DNA of 64,000 nt from Symbiodinium sp. CCMP2592 (lineage: Eukaryota; Sar; Dinophyceae; Suessiales; Symbiodiniaceae). The position numbers and the translations under genes are program-made. Shown one piece after another: positions 42,831-51,747 of this stretch. The notes under the pieces were generated by a model. The model saw only the letters and a list, made by a program, of their open reading frames with translations, was not told the origin of the DNA and ran no database searches. Each line of letters starts with the position of its first letter. The first letter of the stretch is position 1. The stretch spans positions 1 to 64,000 of the forward strand of contig CAJNDT010000315.1 of the NCBI GenBank assembly GCA_905221615.1, given 5' to 3'.

Positions 42831-43107
42831 TTTAAGGTTGAGGGGGGCAGCCTTGCTGTTTCGTGGAGGTTGGGCTCAGGCTCCTTTCGTGCTATGGTTG
42901 ACAAACGTGTTTTTGTGGGGATTCAGAAGGGTTGCTTTCTCTGGCATTTCTCTGGGATTGCAACATGGCTGTCGGAAGAGCTTGATATGCTTGGCGGGCT
43001 CATGTGGGCCCCAACTCAATAGCGCAGCGGAACCGACAATTCGGTGTGGGGTTGAGGGTGAGAGTAAGTTCAGGTTAGCAGTTTACGAATTTTGCCACTT
43101 GCATTAA
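42823..43107 (+). CDS. Hypothetical 94-codon ORF
   Basis: Starts inside TTTAGGG text. The later part (PFVLWLTNVFLWGFRRVAFS, then CLAGSCGPQLNSAAE) is more protein-like. It is followed at 43125-43195 by a degenerate family B MITE. No family was recognised. Confidence 0.2.
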   Translation: MRDLRLRGAALLFRGGWAQAPFVLWLTNVFLWGFRRVAFSGISLGLQHGCRKSLICLAGSCGPQLNSAAEPTIRCGVEGESKFRLAVYEFCHLH

Positions 43108-43124
43108 TGGAGTAATGCAGAGGG

Positions 43125-43195
43125 TTGACTGATTAGAACAGGATTTTGCGGCACATAACCGAAAGAGTAATCGGTAATAATTCCGACCGCCACTG
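43125..43195. mobile_element. Degenerate family B element
   Basis: TTGACTGATTAGAACAGGAT with TTTGCGGCACATAACC and GTAATCGGTAATAATT. The ends are eroded. Confidence 0.4.
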
Positions 43196-43546
43196 TTAAC
43201 CTCAAACCCCAAACCCTAAGGCACATTCGGACCTCTATATCATAGGTTCATAGTTTCGAGCTGGCGAAGGAGTGAGGCGTCAGTGGCTGCTTTGTCCGTG
43301 CTTTGTGTTTTTGGCTGGCGGATTCCGTCAAGAAAAGGCAAAGGGCCTGTGTGACATATAGGGCTTTGAGGGTTTATGCTTTCCGTGCCCAAATTTCGCG
43401 CTTGAATCGCTACTCGGATGGGTGCGTGAGACAGTTCGTTCGTCGCTAAAGCAGGTTTAGCTGGGTGTTTATATGTTCAATGTTTGCAAGGTCAATCCAA
43501 CACGTGGCTTCATTTGCCTACCCGTAACTTACTCCCCCAACAAGCC

Positions 43547-43609
43547 ACAGAAATAAAAGGTTAAACTTTCTGGTTCCTAGTAGACCATAAGAACCCAAAA
43601 GTTCAAAGG
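43547..43609. repeat. Dispersed inverted repeat, family L
   Basis: AAAAGGTTAAACTTTCTGG and ACCATAAGAACCCAAAAGTT. Shared with 44266-44338 and 47548-47613. It is a small hairpin-type element. Confidence 0.5.
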
Positions 43610-43639
43610 TTGGGTATTGGAGATCGAAGGTAAACCCTA

Positions 43640-43812
43640 AACCCTGGTCCTTCTCAAAAAGCTGACCCAGGCCTCCGTGTATGCTACATCTTGCATCCCG
43701 AATCCTCTTCAACGCCAAAGCAAAGCTGCAAGCTGCTGGGTTTGGGGGTTTAGGGTTTAGGGGTTTAGGGTTTAAGCCGAATCCTCTTCGACAAAGCTGC
43801 AAGGTGCCGGGT
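43640..43812 (-). CDS. Exon candidate split by a telomere-like insert with duplicated edge
   Basis: The minus strand reads AACSFALALKRIRDARCSIH, then GGLGQLFEKDQG. CCGAATCCTCTTCAACGCC with AAAGCTGCAAGCTGCTGGG (43697-43740) is repeated as CCGAATCCTCTTCGAC with AAAGCTGCAAGGTGCCGGG (43776-43811). Only TTTAGGG repeats lie between. This resembles HIR intron 4, where a 16-nt duplication flanks an intron. Confidence 0.4.
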
Positions 43813-43861
43813 TTAAGTGGGGTTCAGAGGCAGGGCCCCTCAACTAAACCCCACGCGCCAA

Positions 43862-43935
43862 TATAACTAGGGTTATAAGTAGGGTAACTATACTTATAAC
43901 CTATATTAGGGGACTTATAACCTCACTTATAACTA
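43862..43935. mobile_element. Degenerate family C element
   Basis: AGGGTTATAAGTAGGGTAAC and GGACTTATAACCTCACTTATAAC, with CATGAACCTCCAAGTAGGGTT after it, as at 13536. Confidence 0.5.
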
Positions 43936-44035
43936 CCCATGAACCTCCAAGTAGGGTTAAAGCGCCTAAACGTCTAAGCCCTCTTTGCGGCAAGAGGCTT
44001 TTGTCGCCGGCGGAACCTTGCCACTCGAATCTCTT

Positions 44036-44167
44036 GCTTGGAAGGTCGGGGGACTTAGTAAGCAGGTAGTAAGTAGACTGATAAGTACCTGAAAGGGACC
44101 CTAATTGGGGTTATGGTACTTATAAGTCTATAAAATAACCAGTTACCAAGTCCCCCGACCCTCCAAG
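44036..44167. mobile_element. Family C variant with long termini
   Basis: CTTGGAAGGTCGGGGGACTT to AAGTCCCCCGACCCTCCAAG. It is nearly identical in plan to 24727-24858. Confidence 0.75.
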
Positions 44168-44265
44168 TGCTTTTAACGTCTGAGCTTAATGCTCATTGCT
44201 TCGCTCGGAAAGTCTTTGCCGAGTTCCCTGAACTTCCCCAACACCCCTTGGCGGACTTCTGAACC

Positions 44266-44338
44266 CCTCCTAAAAGTTAAACTTTTAGCCTCCTTTTATA
44301 GTTCATATAGAAACTCAAAAAGTTAAAGTCTAAAGAGC
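44266..44338. repeat. Dispersed inverted repeat, family L
   Basis: CCTAAAAGTTAAACTTTTAG and AACTCAAAAAGTTAAAGTCT. The first half is itself a palindrome. Confidence 0.5.
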
Positions 44339-44548
44339 CAACCAGAAGAACACCAAGACCCCACGCGTAACCGGAAACCCCTAAACCCTATCCGGGACCG
44401 AGGCACAGCTTTTGAGACAAAGCACCCAAAAACACACAGAACTTTGGCTCCCAAGTCTAAGGTTAGACCCTCTGTAAGGCTTTCTGACGCTCCCTAAACC
44501 CAAAACCCTAAACCCAAAACCCTAAACCCTATCCAGTTTCACAGTGAT

Positions 44549-44740
44549 TTGGAGCCGGTCCTCCCCACCACAAGCTTTACGAAGCACATAGAAAAAAAGA
44601 CCTTCAAAGGCGGGCTGCAAATTCTTACCGCCCCAACACAGGCATCTCTAACTCTTTTGGTAAATGCCATGGAACTGCAAAGCTTAAGCTTAAGCAGTGA
44701 AGCCCAAACACGACAACACAACGAAGAAACAAGAACGTAA
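44549..44740 (+). CDS. Hypothetical 63-codon ORF
   Basis: Reads TSFTKHIEKKTFKGGLQILT, then APTQASLTLLVNAMELQSLS. The opposite strand frame of 60 codons overlaps it exactly, so the strand is undecided. It contains the palindrome AGCTTAAGCTTAAGC. Confidence 0.25.
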   Translation: MEPVLPTTSFTKHIEKKTFKGGLQILTAPTQASLTLLVNAMELQSLSLSSEAQTRQHNEETRT

Positions 44741-44935
44741 ACCCAACCCCATCGGTACGCAATCAGAGTTTGAAGCCCCCAAGTATGCTAATGGCTTGAA
44801 TTCAACACCCTGTACCCCTAAACCCCTTCAAAACCCTAACCACCAACTCCACCAACGACAGCAAACAATTCTAAGCCTTATGCCCTAGGGCCCTAAACCC
44901 TCGAAACGCTCCATAAAGCCCGCACCGAACCCTCT

Positions 44936-45030
44936 GGGCAGTTGTCAAAATTAAGGTCCCTTTTTGGGTACCCCCAAATATTAGGAGCCGCACGAACCCA
45001 AAAAGGGGACCCTAATTTCGACAACCACCC
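44936..45030. mobile_element. MITE-like element, family D
   Basis: GGGCAGTTGTCAAAATTAAGG and CCCTAATTTCGACAACCACCCC. It adjoins and partly overlaps the tandem duplication that follows. Confidence 0.7.
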
Positions 45031-45290
45031 CTTGCAGGTGAGAACTGTGATTCTAAACCCTAAACCCCTAAACCCCTAAACCCCTAACCCCTAACCCCTA
45101 AACCCCTAAACCCCTAAACCCCTAAACCCTAAACCCCTTCACCCTAAACCCTAACCCGACCACCCCTTGCAGGTGAAAACTGTGACTCTAAACCCTAAAC
45201 CCCTAAACCCCTAAACCCCAAACCCCTAAACCCTAAACCCCTAAACCCCTAACCCAACCACACAACCATCGCAGGTGAAATCTGGGAGCC
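45019..45290. repeat. Tandem duplication of a splice-like motif around CCCTAAA arrays
   Basis: CACCCCTTGCAGGTGAGAAC with TGTGATTCTAAACCC (45025-45060) recurs as CACCCCTTGCAGGTGAAAAC with TGTGACTCTAAACCC (45161-45195) and weakly as CCATCGCAGGTGAAATCTGG (45266). CCCTAAA arrays separate the copies. Each copy contains CAG|GTGA, which resembles an exon-exon junction or overlapping acceptor and donor. Confidence 0.65.
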
Positions 45291-45360
45291 TCTTGACCGC
45301 GGCTTGGCTGCTGCGGCCGATGCCTCGAGCTTCGAGGCCTCGACTGCTGGCTGTCGGCTC
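45290..45360 (+). CDS. Small exon candidate
   Basis: The plus strand reads EIWEPLDRGLAAAADASSFE, then ASTAGCRLLG. It follows the third CAGGTGAAATC copy directly. Minus frames are also open. No family was recognised. Confidence 0.25.
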
Positions 45361-45369
45361 TTAGGGCTT

Positions 45370-45640
45370 TGGAGGGTTTAGGGTTTAGGGGGTTAAAGGT
45401 TTAGAGGGTTTAGGGTTTAGGGCTTAGAGGGTTTAGAGGGCTTAGGGGGTTTAGGGTTTAGGGGGTTTAGGGTTTAGGGGGTTTAGGGTTTAGGGTTTAG
45501 AGGGTTTAGAGGGTTCAGGGTTTAGAGGGTTTAGGGTTTAGAGGGTTTTAGAGGGTTTAGGGTTTAGAGGGTTTAGGGTCTAGGATTTAGGGTTTAGAGG
45601 GTTTTGGGTTTTGGGTTTTGAGTTTAGATGGTAGATGGTT
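45370..45640. repeat. TTTAGAGGG/TTTAGGG array
   Basis: GGGTTTAGAGGGTTTAGGG and variants with irregular period, degenerating to TTTTGGG at the right. Confidence 0.8.
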
Positions 45641-45744
45641 TGGGGTTTAGGGTCTTCATTTGCATGCGGTACGAAGGTGCCTCCACAACTAGACTAAGGG
45701 TTTGGCAGTGCACTATCGTCTTATAGCAGTGTGGCGTGTTATTC

Positions 45745-45850
45745 AGGGGCCTTCAGAAGTACAATACGAGTTTGGGGGGTACAATACAGCATAACTATGA
45801 TAAGGAAACCTCAGGCCAATATCGGTAATTCATCCGGACTGTAGATTTCT
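45745..45850. mobile_element. MITE-like element, family B
   Basis: AGGGGCCTTCAGAAGTACAATACG, then GTTTGGGGGGTACAATACAG, ATAAGGAAACCTC and ATATCGGTAATTCATCC. The ends are partly eroded. Confidence 0.5.
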
Positions 45851-46220
45851 GCTGATTTGTTCATGGGTCTCAAAGGTCTGTCCAAGTTCTCGCAAGGTTT
45901 CCACAGGCTTTCATCGGGTTGTCGGGTGTTGGATCTTAGGTTGTAGTTATGCTCATTTGTTGTTGCCATCTAGGGTCCGGCATTCAGGATTTGCAGCAGT
46001 TGTTTTGTGGGGTTTTAAGGTTGGGGCTAGTGTTTGGGCAATGTTCCCTCGAACCGTTTATCATGTAGCGATGTAGCATAGCTTCTAAAGGTAAGGCTTA
46101 TGCAATGCTTATACTGGAGTTTTTTCTGGACATTCTCTCTAGGATTTCACACGGAATCGAAGTTGAGCTGTCCTGCTGTTATGGTTCACTGATGAACTCG
46201 CTGTCCCTCTTCCTCTCCTC
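45851..46220. other. No gene recognised
   Basis: Unique sequence without a long frame. Confidence 0.35.
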
Positions 46221-46229
46221 TTGGGTCTG

Positions 46230-46640
46230 AAATCATAAACCCTGAAACCCGAAAACCCTCAAGCCCTAAACCTTGAACCCTGAAGCCCTAAACCCACAAC
46301 CCTTGAACCCTCAAACCTCAAAGCCCAAAACCCTCAAGCAATCCTAAGGGTCCACAAAGCCTATAGAACCCTGATAGGATACCTTTACAGGAACCCTTGC
46401 AGGATACCTGTTTCTGAAGCCCAAACCCCTCAAATCTCAAAGCCCAAAACCCTCACACCTGAAGCCCCAAACCCTCAAAGCCTAAAACCCTCAAACCTGA
46501 AGCCCAAAACCCTCAAACCTGAAGCCCCAAACCCTCAACCCTAAACCCTCAAAGCCCAAAGCCCAAAACCCTCAAACCTGAAGCCCAAAACCCCCAAACC
46601 TCAAAGCCCAAAACCCTCAAACCTCAAAGCCCAAAATCTG
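46230..46640. repeat. Tandem CCCTCAAACCTGAAGCCCAAAA repeat
   Basis: A 21- to 22-bp unit (CCCTCAAACCTGAAGC, CCAAAA) occurs about ten times at 46430-46640, preceded by looser CCCTAAA text. Confidence 0.75.
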
Positions 46641-46731
46641 CTACCCAAAGGCCCCCTCCTTTTTGGGGTTCATATTTAGACTTCTATATGGTAATACCAA
46701 CAAGGGAACTACTATGGGGCCTATGGGTAGA
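46641..46731. mobile_element. MITE-like element, family I
   Basis: CTACCCAAAGGCCCCCTCCT at the left, AACTACTATGGGGCCTATGGGTAG at the right. Internal TATATGG. It matches 50011-50105. Confidence 0.6.
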
Positions 46732-46929
46732 CTATTTTTAATCTCTGGGAGGCTGACCGTAAGGCCTAAAACCTTCAAAGAATCCCTAAAAGTCCATAAA
46801 CCCTATAGAACCCGGATAGTAGACCCTAAACCCAAAACCCTAAACCTGAAGCCCAAAACCCTCAAAATCTCTGGGAGGCTGACCATAAAGCTCCAGCAAG
46901 TCTCGATCTCCGACCTCCTCTTCTTCCTC

Positions 46930-47190
46930 TGCTTAGGGTTTTTAGGGCTTTTAGGGTTTAGGATTTAGGGTTTTAGCATTTTATAGGGTTTAGGGTTTTC
47001 AGGGTTTTCAGGGTTTTTAGGGTTTAGGGTTTAGGATTTAGGGCTTTGAGGGTTTAGGGTTTTTTCGGGTGAAGGGTTTAGCATTCAGGGTTTCGGGTTT
47101 AGGGTTTAGGATTTAGGGTTTTGGGATTTAGGGTTTTTAGGGTTTAGGGTTTAGGATTTAGGGTTTAGCATTTAGGGTTTAGGGCTTTTA
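46930..47190. repeat. TTTAGGG array
   Basis: TTTAGGG, TTTTAGGG, TTTAGGATTTAGGG and TTTCAGGG variants in irregular order. Confidence 0.8.
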
Positions 47191-47204
47191 GGGTTTTGGG
47201 CGTT

Positions 47205-47423
47205 GAGGGTGCAAATCCGGCTTCGGGCTCCGGCCGGAAAAAAGCCATGAAGCTAAATGCTTTGCTGGCCTCAGCAATGCAGATGCAAGGCGTGGTCATC
47301 TTTCGCAGAACTCGATGGAGCATAAGCCCTTCCAGCCCGGGTGTGCCTGTTTTTGCTCCGCGGAGTAAGACATCGCACGCAACCGAATTAAAGCCGTTTA
47401 GGAAACTAACGTCTAGGGTTTAA
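47205..47423 (+). CDS. Exon candidate, function unknown
   Basis: Reads GANPASGSGRKKAMKLNALL, ASAMQMQGVVIFRRTRWSIS and PSSPGVPVFAPRSKTSHATE before a stop in TTTAGGG text. It is GC-rich compared with its flanks. No family was recognised. Confidence 0.3.
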   Translation, partial: EGANPASGSGRKKAMKLNALLASAMQMQGVVIFRRTRWSISPSSPGVPVFAPRSKTSHATELKPFRKLTSRV

Positions 47424-47547
47424 GATTTAGGGTTTAGGGAGTTCGCTGCCGGAGCAGAGCTTGGGACGAAGGTCTTAGGCATTTAGGAAGAAACGCTGGC
47501 AAAATCCTGGAAGAATGCCCCGCTCCAAAAACCAAGGAAAAAAAAGT

Positions 47548-47613
47548 TGAAACTTTCAGAATCGACTACCTTATAAGAACCCCAAAAGTTGAAAAGTTGA
47601 GTCTACAGCCAAT
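47548..47613. repeat. Dispersed inverted repeat, family L
   Basis: AAAAGTTGAAACTTTCAG, ACCTTATAAGAACCCC and AAAAGTTGAAAAGTTGAG. Confidence 0.5.
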
Positions 47614-47792
47614 AAAGTAAAGAACCCCTCTCTAGACCCCCTGAAACAATCCTTCGGGGTTCTGGCTTTGGGGCTTTTGGAGCTTTTGGGTCTCATTGTT
47701 TTTAGGGTCTCAGGGTCTTGCCTTGTTTTAAGATTTTATTACGGGTTAGGGCTTAGGGTTTAGGGCTTTTCGGGTTCAGGGCTGTTAGGATT

Positions 47793-47868
47793 TACCCTAA
47801 CTCTGCATATCCTACCTTTTTTAAGGACTTATACAAGGAAATCATCATAGGGAGCCCTAAAAAGGTAG
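47793..47868. mobile_element. Single inverted-repeat element, family M
   Basis: CATATCCTACCTTTTTTAAGG and GCCCTAAAAAGGTAGGTTC enclose about 35 bp. No second copy was recognised. Confidence 0.4.
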
Positions 47869-48429
47869 GTTCTTCAGGGTTAAGGTAGGGCATTCGGAGT
47901 TGTGTGGGAGGCTCTTGGTTGTGAGGTTCCAAGATGCCGCAGCCTGCGCCAGATACTTAGACCCGTGAGGATCTATGCTATACTAAGGTTTTGGGTTTAG
48001 GGTTTCTTTTTATCGGAACCCCGATAAGGTACTTTTAGGGGTCCTCCCGAAGTTCTGGGTAGTTATATTCAGGCCTTGAGGGGTCCCGCGGCGGCCCTTC
48101 GCCACACAGCTTCTGGGCTTGGCGCTGGACCAGCTCTAAACCCTCAAGACCCTAAAACCCTTAACCCTATTTGGGGGGCAAAGGTTTAAGGGATAAAGTT
48201 GACAGGCATTTTGCTTGAAAAGTGTCCATGGTCCAGGGATCTTCAAGCTTCGTGGGGTTTAGGATTTAGGGTTGAAGCCCCCCCCATAAATCCGACACCC
48301 AAGCCCCAATACACCACCCTGACTAAACCTTAAACCCCAAACCCTTTAACCCCAACCCTTAGCCCTAAACCCTTAAACCCTAAACCCTCAAGCCAACCCT
48401 GAAGCCTGAACCCTGAATCCCAAACCCAA

Positions 48430-48545
48430 AACCCTAAACTCGAGACCCAAGTCCTGCTCGCTCTCGTAGTCCTCATCGTCGCAGGCGTAGTCGCTGCTGC
48501 TCTCACCGTCATCAACTGCTTGGGCCTGGCAGCTTCGGTTTGCAA
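48430..48545 (-). CDS. Exon candidate encoding an acidic segment
   Basis: The minus strand reads CQAQAVDDGESSSDYACDDE, then DYESEQDLGL. The plus strand of the same DNA reads as a hydrophobic helix (LLALVVLIVAGVVAAALTVI), so the strand is undecided. No family was recognised. Confidence 0.25.
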
Positions 48546-48589
48546 TTTATGTAGGGTTTACGATTTAGGGTTGTTTGGATTTGCTTGGC

Positions 48590-49190
48590 GGTTTAGTTTT
48601 TAGGGGGTTTAGGAGGTTTAGGGTTTAGGGCATTAGAGCTTTATTTAGGGTTTTAGGGTTTAGAGTTTTCGGGTTTAGGGTTTAGAGGGCTTAGGGTTGT
48701 TTGGGTAACATACGGCATAGAGGACTGAATAGTAAGGACAGGGTTCGGGGGAATTTGATCGTATAGCTGTATAGGGACATATAGAGACTAAAACGTGCAG
48801 CGTGAAGAAGCTGCATGGGTCAGACCTTACAGCTCTGGGAATTGAAAATTTGAAGGTTTCGGGTTCAGTGTTTTGGGTGTAAAGCCCCTATGCGTGCTGA
48901 ACGAAACCCTAAACCTAAACCCTGTAAACTCTAAACCCTAAACCTAAACTCCCTAAACCCCAAACCTAAACTCCCTAAACCCTCAACCTAAACTCCCTAA
49001 GCCCTAAACCTAAACTCCCTAAACCCTAAACCGCCCCCAATTAAAACCCCAAAGTCGATGTCACTTTCTCCTGTGGAACCAGCTGCTCAGCGGCTACGGC
49101 ACTCGTAATGGAGGACTTTCAACATCATACCGTTTGGGGTGTAGAGGATTTGATCTCAGAGTTTAGGGTTTTAGGGTTTGGGAGAGAGGG
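48590..49190. repeat. Telomere-like tracts in both orientations
   Basis: TTTAGGG at 48595-48705. A CCCTAAACCTAAACTC tandem (17 bp, about seven copies) at 48905-49035. No gene. Confidence 0.65.
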
Positions 49191-49307
49191 CCCAGATCTA
49201 AATATTTAACTATTGTATAAACACAACCCGCAAATAACAAACAAGCGCCCACCGCGTCCCCTTCCGTAGGGTTTAGGATTCATGCATTTAGGGCCTTAAG
49301 GGCTTTT

Positions 49308-49795
49308 ATGGTTTATAGCTCACAAGCTTCCTCAAAATGTGTTGCAAGAAACCTTTGCTGTCGACCCTGCATTGGAATTTTTGCAACTGACTTTTGTTTC
49401 TGGGCACTGTCTGTGGGCCAACTGTCCCGTCTCAATCGTTTTCTCTTCGCAGCACAAATCCTACATCCGATAAGCCCTACTCCCGAACAAACACCGTGAT
49501 TTGAACCCAATCCTAAAACCAAAATCCGTCACCCCAGGCACAACACGGGATGCTTCATTCAGTGGCAGGTTTTGATGCAGAGACGAGAAACGAAATACGC
49601 GGAAGCGCTTTCAATGCACTCATTTTCGAGCAGCAAGACGCGAAACAGCTGGAGCAGTTAGCTCAGAAAACATGTCTCAGCTGTCCCCAAGTTCCAAACC
49701 CTTTTTCCCTCAACCTCGAAAACTGTAGAATCCTACTCAAGGAGCCTCTCGCCGATAATTTCTACATCCGAATCCCGTTTGCAACCCCAATATAG
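49308..49795 (+). CDS. Two short exon candidates
   Basis: 49308-49499 has a hydrophobic Cys-rich frame (CVARNLCCRPCIGIFATDFC). 49550-49795 reads GFDAETRNEIRGSAFNALIF, then EQQDAKQLEQLAQKTCLSCP. The second is the more protein-like and stops at the family B MITE that begins near 49793. No family was recognised. Confidence 0.3.
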
Positions 49796-49892
49796 GGGTC
49801 TCAAGAAGTAGTATATGTAGCAGACGAGACGGTTAGAACAGGGTTTTGCAAGGAATAGTATCTGTAACTATTTCGGCTTCTATATATTATCG
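49793..49892. mobile_element. MITE-like element, family B
   Basis: TATAGGGGTCTCAAGAAGTAG, then GACGGTTAGAACAGGGTTTTGC, then GGAATAGTATCTGTAACTAT and TTCTATATA. The middle is shortened. Confidence 0.5.
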
Positions 49893-50010
49893 CAAAACCC
49901 TGAAGCCAAGGGGCTGCTTTGCTCCCTCCCGACGGCGGTGGGGGCACGCAGTAGGGGACACGCCCTTGAAGAACGCCTCGGTGCTGTGAAGTTGCTCGGG
50001 GTTCAGGGTA

Positions 50011-50105
50011 TACCCATAGGCCCCAGAGTAGTTCCTTTTGGGGACTACCTTATAGAATTCTATATGTGAACCACAAAAAGGAACTACTTTGGGGCCTTTG
50101 GGTAG
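50011..50105. mobile_element. MITE-like element, family I
   Basis: TACCCATAGGCCCCAGAGTAGTTCC and its inverse GGAACTACTTTGGGGCCTTTGGGTA. The longest inverted repeat of the family here. Confidence 0.7.
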
Positions 50106-50488
50106 TGTTAAAAAACCTGTGAACCCCAAACTTAAACCGCAAACCCATGAACCAAAACACATAGTAAACCACTGAGATGCCACAACATCAGATAAACCCT
50201 AAACCTTGAAGCCTGTTAAAACTAAAAACCCTTAACCCTTAACAACAAAAGCAGGTGAAACCCCAGTTAAGCCAGGATTCGCTCGAGAATCTCAGTGCCG
50301 GCCTTCACGCAGTCGGGTCGGCCACTGTGCATAAAGCCACGCCTCAGAGGCCGACTCTTTAAAGGTTGTTTAGGGTTTAGGGCCGACTCTTAAATCCAAC
50401 TAGGCATTCAGGCTGCGGAGGCTCAGGTTTTCGGGCGGTCTCCGAGCCTGAACCCAACCAGTGTTTCACCAGGAACCTCAGGGCAGTA

Positions 50489-50575
50489 AGGGGGAAGGGG
50501 TCAGGGGACTATTACTCAAGTAGGCCTGGTTAAACTCTTATCAGGTCCTTATTGGGGTATCAAGGCCCCCTACCC
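50489..50575. mobile_element. MITE-like element, family H
   Basis: AGGGGGAAGGGGTCAGGGGACTAT, then GGTCCTTATTGGG and CAAGGCCCCCTACCC. A shorter, decayed relative of the nested element at 30566-30704. Confidence 0.45.
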
Positions 50576-50589
50576 ATCCGGGTGTATGA

Positions 50590-51230
50590 GTGTTTGAATT
50601 AAATCGGTGGGGCCTGTGGAGGTTCGAGGTGTCGGACAAAGGGGTTGAGAGCTTCATGGTTTGCAACTCTGCTTCTTTGACTCAGGGCCCTAAACCTGAA
50701 AAGGCTGAAGTTCACAAGCTGAAATTGCTTGGGGGTGCTAAGTAATGTATCTGAATTCCCACGTAGCTCCGTTAATCTAATTCTTGTCCTTCCTACTGTT
50801 CAGTCAATAAGGCTTCCCGGCTAGGGGAGAAGAGTTCGGGCATTGGGTTCAAAACTTCAGGGTTCGAAAGCGGTTCCAGGGTTTCCGGGCTAAGGTGGGT
50901 GTAGCAGGTATATCTAAGGTAGGACCCTGATGCGTGAGTGAAAGCCATGCACCAAAATGTAGGACCTGGGTTCTCAACCCTAATCACGGGATCCTGGTAG
51001 ATCCCAAGCCCAAACCTGTTTCAATCTCCTAAGCCCTGATAAACACAATGAAAGCTCTTAGTCCTGAACCACAGCCATTCCAAGAACCTCGACTTTGTCC
51101 CCAGTGAAGGTTTATTTGCCACGACCGGGTTTGGGGTTCTAAGGGCCAGAACCGTTGCCACTCCGACAATCCCGAAGCGCGTCTCGTGTCTATACTAAAA
51201 CCCCCTGAACAACTTCAATGCGAAAATGAT
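50590..51230. other. No gene recognised
   Basis: Unique sequence with a 64-codon minus frame at 50793-50987 that has no features. Confidence 0.3.
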
Positions 51231-51236
51231 GTGGGC

Positions 51237-51467
51237 CTACAATGATGAATGCTCCAGGTTTGCGACGTAGGCATAAGAAGAATACTCTATCCAAACGCAG
51301 GGCACGCCGTCGTCACCAAATTGATGTATGTTTGACACTAGCTGTTGGTTGAATGCCAATGACTGCTCATGCGCCTGACATGTCGCGACACTCACGATAA
51401 GCTGTAGGGGTTTAAGAATGAATAAGTTTTGGGGGATGCTGTAAAATCTTACCTTTTCATTCAGCAC
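51237..51467 (-). CDS. Exon candidate downstream of the nucleotidyltransferase gene
   Basis: The minus strand reads AHEQSLAFNQQLVSNIHQFG, then DDGVPCVWIEYSSYAYVANL and a stop. It lies about 280 bp 3' of the nucleotidyltransferase stop on the same strand. It could be a 3' exon of a longer transcript, a separate gene or chance. ACATGTCAG| just upstream could be an acceptor. Confidence 0.3.
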   Translation of the reverse strand: MLNEKVRFYSIPQNLFILKPLQLIVSVATCQAHEQSLAFNQQLVSNIHQFGDDGVPCVWIEYSSYAYVANLEHSSL

Positions 51468-51747
51468 CTACATTTTCTCAGCTAAGCCGTCATGAGCCTC
51501 GGATATGTCAGCATTTTGCTATCTCTTCCTGACTTGTGCACAGACTGGTCAACACCGATGAAACTTAAAGATGTCGGGCAGCAGAAAATGAAAGAAGTCG
51601 GAGGTAAACTTGAACCGGTTGAATTTCTTCGGGGCGCAGGTCCAAACTGTTAGATGCTTAGGTTGATTTTAAGCAGGTCTTACGTAGAATACCAGCTTTT
51701 CAAACCACCTGAACCTTCAAGCGGGGTTGCCCGACGTGTTTGCCAAC

